Source: Hyphomicrobiales bacterium (GTDB taxonomy: Bacteria > Pseudomonadota > Alphaproteobacteria > Rhizobiales > Xanthobacteraceae). From it: a stretch of DNA of 64,000 nucleotides. Where the stretch lies: assembly GCA_021732215.1 (NCBI GenBank), contig JAKFVL010000003.1, positions 114,676 to 178,675 on the forward strand. Reading direction: 5' to 3'. The notes below the pieces were generated by a model, which did no database searches, was not told where the DNA came from, and was given only the letters and a program-made list of their open reading frames with translations. Positions 1-11,315 of this stretch are shown here, piece after piece. The number at the start of each line of letters is the position of its first letter. Within the stretch, counting starts at the first letter, position 1. Position numbers and translations under genes: made by a program.

Positions 1-1
1 G

Positions 2-463
2 GCGATCGCCGACTACCTGTTCCAGTACCGGCAGTGGTATGAGAAGCAGAAGATGTCGCTGCAGGAGATCAAGGAAGAATTCAAGCAGACCGAAGGCAAT
101 CCGCAGGTCAAGGGGCGGCGGCGGCAACTGGCGCAGCAGCGCGCCAAGAAGCGGATGATGGCCGCGGTGCCGAATGCCTCGGTCATCATCACCAACCCGA
201 CCCACTATTCGATCGCGCTGAAGTACGAGCGCGGCATGCCTGCACCGGTCTGCGTCGCCAAGGGCGTCGACCTCATCGCGCTCAAGATCCGGGAAGTCGC
301 CAAGGGTCACGACATTCCCATCGTGGAGAACGTGCCGCTGGCGCGCGCGCTTTACGCAACCGTCGAAATCGACGATGAGATTCCGGTCGAGCACTACCAC
401 GCGGTTGCCGAAATCATCGGCTACGTCATGAAGCTGAAGCGGGGAGTGAGGGGGCTCGGCTAG
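2..463 (+). CDS. flhB: Flagellar export apparatus protein FlhB, C-terminal part
   Basis: The reading frame is open from the left edge of the window, so the N-terminal membrane segments lie outside and only about 153 residues are visible. The part present is the cytoplasmic domain, with the invariant Asn-Pro-Thr-His self-cleavage motif (codons near 193-204) followed by the conserved H-Y-x-I-A-L-K-Y stretch. In the family FlhB sits in the inner membrane, gates flagellar type III secretion and switches substrate class after cleaving itself between Asn and Pro. YscU-type homologues of virulence secretion systems share the motif, but the ending and the flagellar-type linker fit FlhB. No further flagellar gene follows, so this is the edge of a flagellar cluster. 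Confidence 0.93.
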   Translation, partial: AIADYLFQYRQWYEKQKMSLQEIKEEFKQTEGNPQVKGRRRQLAQQRAKKRMMAAVPNASVIITNPTHYSIALKYERGMPAPVCVAKGVDLIALKIREVAKGHDIPIVENVPLARALYATVEIDDEIPVEHYHAVAEIIGYVMKLKRGVRGLG

Positions 464-500
464 GATGTGGACTGCCCGTGACAAGCCAACTTGAGACCTG

Positions 501-1478
501 TCAATTCATCTCAATTCCGGCTGAGCGGATCACGCGCGCGTACTTCTCCGTCTCCTGAGCGATGAACTCGGCAAATTGTGCTGACGAACCGGCGATCCTC
601 GTTCCTCCGAGTTCTGCCATTCTGGCCAGCATGCCGGGATTCTCGAGCGCGGCATTGATTTCTTTGTTGAGCCTTTCGAGGATGTCCTTCGGCGTCATCC
701 TCGGCGCGCCGATCCCAAACCACGAACCTGCCTCGTAGCCAGCAATAGTCTCGGCGGCGCTCGGCACATCCGGCAGGGCTGCCGACCTGTTTGAAGTTGT
801 TACTGCAATCGGGACCAACTCGCCTCGCTTGATGTGTGCGATCGACGACGGCATGGGGTCGAACATCGCATCAATTTTGCCGGCCAGAAGGTCTGCAAGC
901 GCAGGCGTTGAACCAAGATAAGGGATCAATGCCGCATCAATGCCGGCCATCGACTTGAACAGTTCGATGCCAATGTGCTGCGGCGTGCCTCGCCCGGCAA
1001 AACCGATCTTGAGCTTCCCCGGGTGAGCCTTTGCATGAGCGATAAATTCCGCAGTCGTTCTGACCGGAACGGAGGGATTGACCTCGATCACCAGCGGGAC
1101 CCGATACAAGGGTGCAACCGGCGCGATATCCCGAGTGAAATCGAAGTCGAGACCTTTGAAAAGGGTCGTGTTAATGGTGTTCACCGGTCCACAAATGAGA
1201 AGCGTTGTCCCGTCGGGTTCTGCTGTGACAACGGATTTCGTCGCCGTGTTCCCACTCTGACCCGGCTGGTTTTCGACAACGAACTCACGAGCGAGTTTTT
1301 CGGATAGCCACGGGGCGATAAAGCGACCGGCGATGTCGACCGGTCCTCCGGCGGGAAACCCCACGATGAGCCGGACGCTTCGCGACGGATAGGCTTGTGC
1401 AGGAGCTGTCCGCGGCAGGATCGATGTGCTTGCCGTCGCCAATGCGGCTTTCAGAAAATCGCGCTTCCCCAGTCGCAT
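501..1478 (-). CDS. Tripartite tricarboxylate transporter-type substrate-binding protein (TctC/Bug family)
   Basis: This 325-residue periplasmic binding protein starts with a basic N-terminus and signal peptide ending near Ala-Gln-Ala (about residue 29), followed by the TctC/Bug pattern Y-P-S-R-x-V-R-L-I-V-G-F-P-A-G-G. Members bind small carboxylates such as citrate, nicotinate or related acids for TctAB-type carriers. No tctA or tctB lies nearby, so it is an orphan binding protein, as is common in Bug families. The start is supported by AGGGAG about 7 bases upstream. It is divergent from a LysR regulator with a 97-bp gap, which suggests control by that regulator. The ligand is unknown. Confidence 0.88.
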   Translation of the reverse strand: MRLGKRDFLKAALATASTSILPRTAPAQAYPSRSVRLIVGFPAGGPVDIAGRFIAPWLSEKLAREFVVENQPGQSGNTATKSVVTAEPDGTTLLICGPVNTINTTLFKGLDFDFTRDIAPVAPLYRVPLVIEVNPSVPVRTTAEFIAHAKAHPGKLKIGFAGRGTPQHIGIELFKSMAGIDAALIPYLGSTPALADLLAGKIDAMFDPMPSSIAHIKRGELVPIAVTTSNRSAALPDVPSAAETIAGYEAGSWFGIGAPRMTPKDILERLNKEINAALENPGMLARMAELGGTRIAGSSAQFAEFIAQETEKYARVIRSAGIEMN

Positions 1479-1557
1479 GTCGTTCTCCCTGTTCTCTTCG
1501 ACTGAACGACTAATGCTTCAAAGAACATTCCGATATGATATGTTGGGATTGATTTTG

Positions 1558-1572
1558 ATACCTTCTGGGTAT
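1558..1572. promoter_or_regulatory. Candidate LysR-family binding site
   Basis: ATACC-N5-GGTAT is a perfect inverted repeat containing the T-N11-A core typical of LysR-type operators. It lies in the divergent gap between the binding-protein gene and the LysR gene, only 3 bases before the LysR start, a position that would suit autorepression. One short dyad can arise by chance. Confidence 0.4.
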
Positions 1573-1575
1573 GCC

Positions 1576-2481
1576 ATGGACCTGCGTCATCTCCGGTATT
1601 TCGTCACGGTTGCCGAAGAAGGGCATATCACCCGCGCTGCGGAGCGCCTTGATATGCAGCAACCGCCTCTCAGCCGGCAGATCGGCCTGATAGAACGAGA
1701 GTTAAGTGTTCAGCTTTTCCGCCGCACGTCTCGTGGCGTCGAAATGACCGTTGCGGGTCAGGCTCTGTTCAAGGAAGCCAAAGCCGTTCTTGCGCAGTTC
1801 GATCGAGCTATGGAGTCGACGCGGCGGGCGGCGCGCGGAGAACAAGGCGCCCTGTGCATCGGAATCGCGCCGACCGCGTCCTTTAATCCGCTCGTGCCCG
1901 ACGCAATTCGTTCATTCGGAGAAGCCAACCCGCTCGTCTCGCTGGTCTTGCAGGAAGGGCTGAGCAACGAGATCGTTACACAATTCAACAACGGCCAGAT
2001 GGATGTCGCCTTCGTGCGTGCGCCCCGGATTCATGCAGACGGAGTCATCGTGGCTCCGCTTCAGGAGGAGGCTTTGGTCGCAGCTTTGCCAAGCCGCTTT
2101 CGCGCGTCGACAACCAAATCGAAGGCCGTTTCTCTCAAAAGCCTTGCTGGCGAACGGTTCATCATAATCGGTCCAGCCGGAACAGGCTTGCATGACGAAA
2201 CAGTCGCGGCCTGCCGCAGGGCGGGATTTACGCCTCGCTTTGGTCAGCCAGCACCTAGAATTACATCCGCACTCGGTCTCGTGGCGGCTGGACTGGGCAT
2301 CGCGCTGGTGCCTTCAACGATGCAGAGTGTACGCATGAAAGGGATCACTTATCTTCCTGTTGCGGATACCTCTGCGAAGGCTTTCCTCGGCTTGACCTGG
2401 CGGCGAGACGATCCATCGCCGGTACTCAAGAAATTTTTGACTCTGGTGCGGGCGATGGCAAAGACGAGGTCTTCGATCTGA
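1576..2481 (+). CDS. LysR-family transcriptional regulator
   Basis: The ATG at 1576 is chosen because the protein then begins M-D-L-R-H-L-R-Y-F, the canonical LysR start, giving 301 residues; an ORF extension upstream adds 50 residues without family likeness. Residues about 1-60 form the winged helix-turn-helix (A-A-E-R-L-D-M-Q-Q-P-P-L-S-R-Q-I), and the rest is the inducer-binding domain with the I-G-I-A beginning. It faces the TctC-type gene and is the obvious candidate to control it in response to the transported carboxylate. The target is inferred from position only. Confidence 0.9.
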   Translation: MDLRHLRYFVTVAEEGHITRAAERLDMQQPPLSRQIGLIERELSVQLFRRTSRGVEMTVAGQALFKEAKAVLAQFDRAMESTRRAARGEQGALCIGIAPTASFNPLVPDAIRSFGEANPLVSLVLQEGLSNEIVTQFNNGQMDVAFVRAPRIHADGVIVAPLQEEALVAALPSRFRASTTKSKAVSLKSLAGERFIIIGPAGTGLHDETVAACRRAGFTPRFGQPAPRITSALGLVAAGLGIALVPSTMQSVRMKGITYLPVADTSAKAFLGLTWRRDDPSPVLKKFLTLVRAMAKTRSSI

Positions 2482-2735
2482 CGTCGCCCGTCTGCCTTGG
2501 TCCAAACCGGGAGCGCTCAAGCCTAACCGACACCATAGTTGGCTTTGATAGGTTCGCGTTTTGGGTACAAGCCTTCATATAGTGAGGGTTTGACCGGCTC
2601 GGGCTGCCTTCGTGCTTGCCTTGTGAGGTGCGATTCAGGCACTCAGGGACGGGCGCTGGTGGCTGCGTTGGCCCGATTTCGGCAAGGTTTCGCGTTAAAG
2701 GCACTTTCCTCCCACCGGCTGCACGACCCATTATT

Positions 2736-5312
<2,577 letters not shown>

Positions 5313-5434
5313 CGCTTTTGGCGCTGGGCCGCGACCGAGGGCCGCAGGCTGGGCCCCAACTTCCTGTGTTTCTTTTCACCTCGCCGTGACCATCTTATGG
5401 GCAACCCCATGCCGGGGGAGTCGAGGAAACGACC

Positions 5435-6424
5435 ATGAGAATTTCACAGCTTTTCAAGATGCTGGCGGTCGCCATGGCGCTGGCCATGCCGCTTGCCGTC
5501 GCGATGTCGGAGGCCGACGCGCGCCCGGGCGGCGGCGGTAGCGTCGGATCGCGCGGATCGCGCACGTTTTCGGCGCCGCCGCAGACGCGGACCGCGCCGG
5601 GCACGACGCAGTCGATGCAGCGCACCATCACCCAGCCGGGCGTCACCGCGCCGGCAGCCGCGCCCGCGGGCGGCGGTTTCTTCAACCGTCCCGGAATGGG
5701 CATGCTCGGTGGCCTCGCCGCCGGCTTCCTCGGCGCGGGTCTGCTCGGCGCGCTGTTCGGCGGTGGCCTGTTCAGCGGCCTCGGCAGCATGGCGTCGATC
5801 TTCGGGCTGATCATCCAGCTCGTGCTGGTGTTCTTCATCGCGCGCTTCGCCATCAACTGGTGGCGGCGTCGCAACGCGGGCAACAACACCGCCTATGCGT
5901 CGGGTCCATCGAACTTCGAGGCCCAGCAGCAGCCGCAACAGCCCACGGGCTCGCCCTATTCGGCGCCGCTCGGCGGCGGCGCGGGTGGCGGCGGTTTCGG
6001 CTTCAACAACCGCCCGGTTCCGTTGCAGATCAAGCCGGACGATTACGATGCGTTCGAGCGGTTGCTCGGCGAGGTTCAGGCAGCATGGTCGAATGAGGAC
6101 ATGGCGAAGCTGGGCGAACTGGCGACGCCGGAGATGGCCTCGTACTTCCGCGAAGACCTTGCCGCGAACAACAGCCGTGGTGTCGTCAACAAGGTCAGCG
6201 GCGTGAAGCTGCTGCAGGGCGATCTTGCCGAAGCATGGAGCGAAGGTCCGACCGACTATGCGACGCTGGCGATGCGCTTCGCTCTTGCCGACAAGACGAT
6301 CGATCGCGCGAGCGGCCGTGTCGTCGAGGGCAGCGAGACGCCGACGGAAGTCACCGAGGTGTGGACGTTCACGCGCCGCCAGAACGGCCCGTGGGAATTG
6401 TCGGCGATCCAGCAGACAAGCTGA
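5435..6424 (+). CDS. Tim44-like domain membrane protein
   Basis: The 329-residue protein has a signal or anchor peptide (residues 1-30), a low-complexity Gly/Pro/Ala region, glycine-zipper-like hydrophobic segments (about 90-145) ending in W-W-R-R-R, then a soluble Tim44-like domain starting near P-L-Q-I-K-P-D-D-Y-D (about 195) and ending W-E-L-S-A-I-Q-Q-T-S. Bacterial Tim44-like proteins are associated with the inner membrane or periplasm and with envelope protein assembly; the role here is not established. GAGGAAACGACC precedes the ATG. The last 163 coding bases and the terminator are repeated downstream at 7288-7506. Confidence 0.85.
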   Translation: MRISQLFKMLAVAMALAMPLAVAMSEADARPGGGGSVGSRGSRTFSAPPQTRTAPGTTQSMQRTITQPGVTAPAAAPAGGGFFNRPGMGMLGGLAAGFLGAGLLGALFGGGLFSGLGSMASIFGLIIQLVLVFFIARFAINWWRRRNAGNNTAYASGPSNFEAQQQPQQPTGSPYSAPLGGGAGGGGFGFNNRPVPLQIKPDDYDAFERLLGEVQAAWSNEDMAKLGELATPEMASYFREDLAANNSRGVVNKVSGVKLLQGDLAEAWSEGPTDYATLAMRFALADKTIDRASGRVVEGSETPTEVTEVWTFTRRQNGPWELSAIQQTS

Positions 6425-6480
6425 TCGTCTCTCCGGTCTGAAACATCAAAGGCGCCGCATTCGTGCGGCGCCTTTTTGGT
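6262..6480 (+). repeat. Direct repeat, copy 1: 3' end and terminator of the Tim44-like gene
   Basis: These 219 bases line up without gaps with 7288-7506, with roughly a dozen substitutions, mostly synonymous or conservative. This copy is the intact end of the Tim44-like gene. The two copies bracket the methyltransferase gene at 6494-7177. Confidence 0.9.
6451..6477 (+). terminator. Rho-independent terminator of the Tim44-like gene
   Basis: A perfect 9-bp stem, GGCGCCGCA / TGCGGCGCC, closes on the stable TTCG tetraloop and is followed by five T residues, 26 bases after the stop codon. Confidence 0.9.
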
Positions 6481-6493
6481 AGGGCGCTATCGT

Positions 6494-7177
6494 TCAAATT
6501 GAGGCATGGATTCGTGCAAGTGCTTCCGCCTTGAAGCGGGCAAGGTCCTTATCCACTGCGCCGGGTTCGATGATCATTCGCTCTTCGACTGTGAAATTGC
6601 CTGTCCAAAACAGCCCGATATTGGCTTCATCGGGCGTTAGTTGTCGGCCGGCTTCTTCGACCGTTATGAAGAAATTTCGTGAGAATAGCGCGTTATTGGT
6701 CTTCGCTGTGAAAACGAGACCAGTGTCGGATCGTTCACAAAGCCAGCGATGATGCTCCCAGCCGACGCGGATGGGGCGGCCAATAATCCGCCGCCAGAAA
6801 TACCCGCGCTTGTAATGAAAAGACTCTCGCATGCGCGACGGCACTTCCACGTAGCCAGCTTTGGATACGCGCATCAGTTCCTCTGCAGCTCCAATTGGGT
6901 CTCGCACATCTTCCAAGGTGTGAGCGCAAAAGGAATAATCAAAAAACTTGTCAGAGAATGGCCAAGGCTTTCGGCAGATATCGAACTGTGAAAATGTCTC
7001 AGCCGAGAATCGTGTAGGCCGATTTGGATCGAGCGGCCCCCGCAACGAGCCATAGGGCATCACGTCGACAATGTGAGTGGCAGTGTTGAGTGGAGAGAAA
7101 ATTCCGCCAACGTCCAAGACCCGCGGCAATGTTTCCGTTTCGGCAAAAATTCGGTCAAGATTGCCGCGTAGCATCAC
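6494..7177 (-). CDS. Putative SAM-dependent methyltransferase-like protein (acquired cassette)
   Basis: The 227-residue protein shows a degenerate class I methyltransferase pattern: V-L-D-V-G-G near residue 20, an acidic H-I-V-D-V motif after the next strand (about 36), and F-F-D-Y-S-F-C-A-H-T-L-E-D-V (about 82-95), which resembles the post-III motif of methyltransferase type 11 proteins. Substrate unknown; such proteins often sit in glycan or surface loci. It starts with tandem GTG-ATG (7177/7174) and a weak ribosome site. Two 60-base lines I counted give 42% and 52% G+C, well below the surroundings. It runs opposite to both neighbours and is bracketed by two copies of the Tim44 gene end, so it looks horizontally acquired. 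Confidence 0.65.
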   Translation of the reverse strand: MMLRGNLDRIFAETETLPRVLDVGGIFSPLNTATHIVDVMPYGSLRGPLDPNRPTRFSAETFSQFDICRKPWPFSDKFFDYSFCAHTLEDVRDPIGAAEELMRVSKAGYVEVPSRMRESFHYKRGYFWRRIIGRPIRVGWEHHRWLCERSDTGLVFTAKTNNALFSRNFFITVEEAGRQLTPDEANIGLFWTGNFTVEERMIIEPGAVDKDLARFKAEALARIHASI

Positions 7178-7287
7178 GTCGAAGAGCCCTCGTTCATGCG
7201 TTGCTATGAAAGATTAAATTTGCCGTCTCAACTACCAAAAGTGGCAATTGCCAAAGCTGCAAATGCATTGAGGCCGATCAAGTTCCG

Positions 7288-7450
7288 GACGCTTGCGATG
7301 TGCTTCGCTCTTGCCGACAAGACCATCGATCGCGCCAGCGGCCGCATCGTCGAGAGCAGCGAGACGCCGACGGAAGTCACCGAGGTGTGGACGTTTACGC
7401 GCCGCCAGAACGGCCCGTGGGAATTGTCGGCGATCCAGCAGACAAGCTGA
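7288..7450 (+). pseudogene. Duplicated 3' fragment of the Tim44-like gene
   Basis: The last 53 codons of the Tim44-like gene recur here in frame up to the same stop, without the rest of the gene. Changes from the intact copy are few (for example Val to Ile and Gly to Ser). An open frame from 7196 adds unrelated residues upstream and is probably not a real gene. Confidence 0.8.
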
Positions 7451-7476
7451 TCGTCTCTCCGGTCTCAAACATCAAA

Positions 7477-7503
7477 GGCGCCGCATTCGTGCGGCGCCTT
7501 TTT
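7477..7503 (+). terminator. Second copy of the terminator
   Basis: The same 9-bp stem, TTCG loop and T5 tail as at 6451-6477, carried along in the duplicated segment. Confidence 0.85.
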
Positions 7504-7529
7504 GGTTGCCTGCGTGGCTACTCGCCCAG

Positions 7530-7612
7530 GGGCGTCATTGCCGGCCTTGACCCCGATCCATGTCTCAGTGAAGTGAGAAGATGGATGCCCGGCTCAAGGC
7601 CGGGCATGACGA
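7530..7612. repeat. Extragenic palindromic repeat
   Basis: CGTCATTGCCGGCC near 7531 is answered by GGCCGGGCATGACG near 7600, giving a long imperfect hairpin. Similar arms recur near 33650, 40740, 55290 and 63760. Confidence 0.6.
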
Positions 7613-7652
7613 GATTTAGGGACGACATGCCCCGGAATGACGGCTGAGAAAT

Positions 7653-9737
7653 TCAGGCTGCCGCGACCTGTGCGTCCGTTTGCTGAACGGTGGCGGTCTT
7701 TGCAGCAACGCGCTGAAGCATCTTCGCCATGGCGTCGGGAATTTGCGCCAGCGGCACGGGCTTCGCGAACAGATAGCCCTGACCTTCGATACAGCCTTCC
7801 TTGATCAGGAACTGAAGCTGGTCTTCGGTTTCGATGCCTTCCGCCAGAACCGGCACGTTCATGCTGCGCCCGAGCGCCAGCACGGTCTTGACGATCGCCG
7901 CAGCAAGCAAGTCGTCGGGCACCCGACGGACGAACGACTGATCGAGCTTGATCTTGTCGAACGGGAAGGCGTGCAGGGTGCCGAGCGAGGAATAGCCGGT
8001 GCCGAAATCGTCCATCGCGATCGGGACGCCCATGGTTTTCAGCTTGCCCAGAATCTCCAGGCACCGGCTCTGATTGGACATCAGCATCGATTCAGTAACT
8101 TCGATCTCGAGCCGGCTCGGGTGCAGGCCGGTTTCGGCCAGAATGCCCTTGATGGTCTCGGCGAGGTCGCCGTGATTGAACTGCAGCGGCGAAACGTTGA
8201 CCGCGATCATGCCGGGCAGTTTCCCCTCCGCCGCGGCGCGGCACGCGGTGCGCAGCGCCCATTCGCCCATCTCGACGATGGCTTCGGTTTCTTCCGCCAG
8301 CGGAATGAATTCGGCGGGCGAGATCATGCCCCGCACCGGATGACGCCAGCGCATCAGCGCCTCGGCGCCGCAGACGGTGCCGTCGCGCAACAGCGTCTGG
8401 AGCTGATAGTGCAGCTCGAGCTGACCATTCTTCGTCGCGCTGAGCAGATCGCGCGCCAGCGCGCGGCGCGCACGCGCCGCATCGTCCATGTCGCGGTCGT
8501 AGCGGCAGATGTTGCCGGCCTGATGGGCCTTGCCGCGATGCATGGCGAGCTTCGCATTGCTGACGAGGTGGTCGCGCTCGCGGGTATCCAGCGGGAAAAC
8601 CGAGTAACCGATCGAGGCGGTGAGTTTGACGTCGGTATCGCTGACCTTGAACGGTTCGGACAGAATCGTTCCCAGTTTCTCGGCAAACGCCTGCGCGTCG
8701 GCCGGATGGTTGCTCGACATCTTCAAGGCAAGGAATTCGTCGCCGTTCTGGCGGGCGACGAATTCGCCTTCGCCGACCGCGTTGCGCAAGCGTTCCGCGA
8801 CCTGGATCAGCACGAGATCGCCGGCGCTGTGGCCGAACACGTCGTTGATGTCCTTGAAACCGTCGAGATCGATCGAGAAGGCGGCGAGCTTCTGGCCCTT
8901 TTCGTGCGCGTCCGAAATGTCGAAGGAGAGCCGCTCATTGAAGGCGATGCGGTTCGGCAGTCCGGTCATGGTGTCGTTGAACGAGAGCTGATGGATGCGC
9001 TCGGCCGACTCGGTGCGGGTGCGCAGGTCGATCACGTAGGACGAAAACCCCGAGCCCATCACCAGCAGCACGGCGCCGACGACGGCGAAGCAAAGCATGT
9101 GAGCGGGGATCAGGTAGCCCGGTAGATCGAGCGACGGATCTGGCATTGTGGTGGCCGACGCCGTCAATGCGTAATGCATCGCGCAGATCATGAACGCCAG
9201 CACGATCGCGGCGCCATGGCGGCAGTAGCGTGTCACCGGGCGATTGGCGCGGTTGACCGACAGCGCGCTCAGGCTGAGCCCGAGCAGAAGGGTCAGCACA
9301 AGACCGTAAACGTTCCATTGGATCGTGCCCTCGACGTGCCAGGCATGAAGCCCGACAAAATGCATCGCCAGGATGCCGACGCCCATGACAAGGCCGCCAA
9401 GCTCGGGCGCCAATGCGGGAAACGGACGGCTGCCGATCTGGAAGCCGGCAAGGCAGGAAACGATCGCGATCAGCAGCACGAGACTCGTCGCAACCGGCTC
9501 GAAGCCGCTTTTGAGCATCGGATCGAGCGCCAGAATTGAAATGAATGTCGAGGCCCACAGCGCCACGCCGGTCACGACCGACGCCATGAAAAGCCAGCCG
9601 AGCCGGGTCGATCCGGCGGTCGCGCGCGCGCGGGCGAAATGGCGCATGCCGACCCATGTGCCGAACAGGCAGACCGCCCCCGCGATAACGACGAGGATCT
9701 GGTGGTATGCGAATCCCAGGCTTTCTGCGTAAGGCAT
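7653..9737 (-). CDS. MHYT-GGDEF-EAL protein, probable c-di-GMP phosphodiesterase
   Basis: The 694-residue protein has an N-terminal seven-helix MHYT sensor (motifs M-R-H-F, M-H-F-V-G-L-H and M-H-Y-A-L in the first about 200 residues), a GGDEF domain and an EAL domain. MHYT is thought to bind metal and sense oxygen, CO or NO. The GGDEF signature reads N-G-D-E-F at 331-335, so its first Gly is lost and cyclase activity is doubtful. The EAL domain keeps E-A-L from Glu459, then D-D-F-G-T-G-Y-S-S-L and K-L-D-Q-S-F-V, and should hydrolyse c-di-GMP. The likely output is motility/biofilm control by a membrane-sensed signal. GGGGGAATT precedes the start. Confidence 0.88.
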   Translation of the reverse strand: MPYAESLGFAYHQILVVIAGAVCLFGTWVGMRHFARARATAGSTRLGWLFMASVVTGVALWASTFISILALDPMLKSGFEPVATSLVLLIAIVSCLAGFQIGSRPFPALAPELGGLVMGVGILAMHFVGLHAWHVEGTIQWNVYGLVLTLLLGLSLSALSVNRANRPVTRYCRHGAAIVLAFMICAMHYALTASATTMPDPSLDLPGYLIPAHMLCFAVVGAVLLVMGSGFSSYVIDLRTRTESAERIHQLSFNDTMTGLPNRIAFNERLSFDISDAHEKGQKLAAFSIDLDGFKDINDVFGHSAGDLVLIQVAERLRNAVGEGEFVARQNGDEFLALKMSSNHPADAQAFAEKLGTILSEPFKVSDTDVKLTASIGYSVFPLDTRERDHLVSNAKLAMHRGKAHQAGNICRYDRDMDDAARARRALARDLLSATKNGQLELHYQLQTLLRDGTVCGAEALMRWRHPVRGMISPAEFIPLAEETEAIVEMGEWALRTACRAAAEGKLPGMIAVNVSPLQFNHGDLAETIKGILAETGLHPSRLEIEVTESMLMSNQSRCLEILGKLKTMGVPIAMDDFGTGYSSLGTLHAFPFDKIKLDQSFVRRVPDDLLAAAIVKTVLALGRSMNVPVLAEGIETEDQLQFLIKEGCIEGQGYLFAKPVPLAQIPDAMAKMLQRVAAKTATVQQTDAQVAAA

Positions 9738-9939
9738 GAAACGAATTCCCCCGAGGTTCCAGGATAGGGGTGTGAGTATTAATCCGGAGTGGAACCGGGT
9801 CTGGATGCCGCTGAAACCGTTGTGATTTGCCGATCAGGGTTGAAATTTACTGAGCGTGGCGGCGCTGGATCGGATCGCCGCAGGCCCGTTATGGTTAGCA
9901 ATGCGTCAACGGCTGTGATGTCTGCGGAAAGGTTGGGCA

Positions 9940-10647
9940 ATGCGCTACGATCTTTACTATTGGCCAACCATTCAGGGCCGCGGCGAGTTCGTCCGGCTGG
10001 CGCTGGAAGAAGCTGGCGCCGACTACCGCGATGTCGCGCGGCGCAGCGGAAGCGGCATGGCTGCGATGATGAAGCTGATCGACGGCGCCGGCGATACCCC
10101 GCCATTCGCGCCGCCGATTCTCAAAGCGGGCTCTCTGCTGATCGCGCAGACCGCCAATATTCTGCTGTATCTCGGCCGGCGTCACGGCCTTGCACCGAAG
10201 GCGGAAGCCGGGCGGCTGTGGGTGCATCAATTGCAACTCACCGTCACCGATCTGGTCGCGGAAATTCACGACACCCATCATCCGCTGGGAACCTCGCTGT
10301 ACTACGAAGACCAGAAAGCGGCGGCGAAAAAACGCGCGGCCGAATTCTGGTCGGCGCGTGCGCCAAAATATCTCGGCTATTTTGAAGGCTTGATGTCCGG
10401 CGATGTGGCGTATCTGACAGGGCGGAAACTGACCTATGCGGATTTGTCGCTGTTCCAGATCGTCGAGGGGCTGCGCTATGCGTTTCCGAAGCGCATGGGC
10501 CGGTTCGAGCGGAAAATTCCGCGCCTGATCGAACTGCACGACCGCGTCGCGTCGCGGCCGAACATCAAGGCGTACCTGGCCAGTCCGCGCCGGATCGCTT
10601 TCAACGAGAACGGGATTTTCCGCCGCTACAAGCCGCTCGATCGCTGA
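9940..10647 (+). CDS. Glutathione S-transferase family protein
   Basis: At 235 residues, it has an N-terminal thioredoxin-like half opening with R-Y-D-L-Y-Y-W-P-x-x-G-R-G-E-F-V-R-L-A-L, where a Tyr near residue 7 could be the catalytic hydroxyl, and an all-helical C-terminal half with the conserved L-T-Y-A-D-L-S-L-F motif (about 165). The pattern is nearest to Sigma/Alpha-like GSTs. It would conjugate or reduce with glutathione in the cytosol; the substrate is unknown. GAAAGG precedes the ATG. A GFA-family gene ends just downstream on the other strand, so two glutathione-linked genes converge here. Confidence 0.82.
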   Translation: MRYDLYYWPTIQGRGEFVRLALEEAGADYRDVARRSGSGMAAMMKLIDGAGDTPPFAPPILKAGSLLIAQTANILLYLGRRHGLAPKAEAGRLWVHQLQLTVTDLVAEIHDTHHPLGTSLYYEDQKAAAKKRAAEFWSARAPKYLGYFEGLMSGDVAYLTGRKLTYADLSLFQIVEGLRYAFPKRMGRFERKIPRLIELHDRVASRPNIKAYLASPRRIAFNENGIFRRYKPLDR

Positions 10648-10665
10648 ACGTCAGGCGCTGAAACG

Positions 10666-11025
10666 TCAGAATTTGCGCCCGTCCAGCGGCGTCATCCTGA
10701 GCCTGGCGAGTTCGATGCCGTCGATGCAGCTCACATTCACCGCGATGACTTGAGTTCCATCGGGCTTCGCGCCTCTGGCGAAGGTCTCGACGCCGCATTC
10801 GACACAGAGCTGATGCTTGATGGCGTGGCGATTGAAAAGATATTCCTTCAGTCCGTCCGCGCCGGCGCGCAACTGAAAGCTCCTCGGCGCAATGAACGAA
10901 AAATGCAGGCCCTTCTTGGTGCAGATCGAGCAGTTGCAGGTGGTGACGGTCGAAAGATCGGCGGTGCATTCAAAACGCACCAAGCCGCAATGGCATCCGC
11001 CCGTGTAGGTCACAGCCCTCGTCAT
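10666..11025 (-). CDS. GFA family protein (glutathione-dependent formaldehyde-activating enzyme-like)
   Basis: The 119-residue protein carries the zinc-binding cysteine pattern of the GFA fold: Cys11-His-Cys13, Cys30-x-Cys32-x-x-Cys35 and Cys74-x-x-Cys77. The family founder was described as condensing formaldehyde with glutathione, but most short members have no proven function and that activity is disputed. The start has GGGGCAG upstream. It converges with the GST gene. Confidence 0.85.
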   Translation of the reverse strand: MTRAVTYTGGCHCGLVRFECTADLSTVTTCNCSICTKKGLHFSFIAPRSFQLRAGADGLKEYLFNRHAIKHQLCVECGVETFARGAKPDGTQVIAVNVSCIDGIELARLRMTPLDGRKF

Positions 11026-11315
11026 GATCTGCCCCTTGCTGAATGTTCTTCGGCCGCAGAATCGCGCGGCATCGCGGCAAAAAATGGGGCCAACGATGGC
11101 AGAACCCGGATATCCGGGAATGGCAACAGGGCTGGCGACGCCGGCCGCGGACCGAACATCGCCGGGCGCTGGATCGCTGTACGTAAATGAGTCTGGATCG
11201 CTGACTCATTTTGAATCACCTTTGGGATGCGTCATCGCATCGTCTTGACCTCGTCGTGATGAAGTCTGATTCTGCGTGCAACAAGCGGATAAAGAAGCTG
11301 ACACGGAGGTGCGCC

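Larger units (their letters stand above)
7288..7506 (+). repeat. Direct repeat, copy 2, matching 6262-6480
   Basis: This is the second copy of the 219-bp end-plus-terminator segment, separated from the first by about 0.8 kb of lower-G+C DNA holding the methyltransferase gene. Beyond 7506 the two sequences part. Confidence 0.9.

Noticed and set aside
7196..7450. 84-codon frame as an independent gene
   Set aside because: Its C-terminal two thirds is the copied Tim44 end and the rest is unrelated spacer, so it is treated as a gene fragment.
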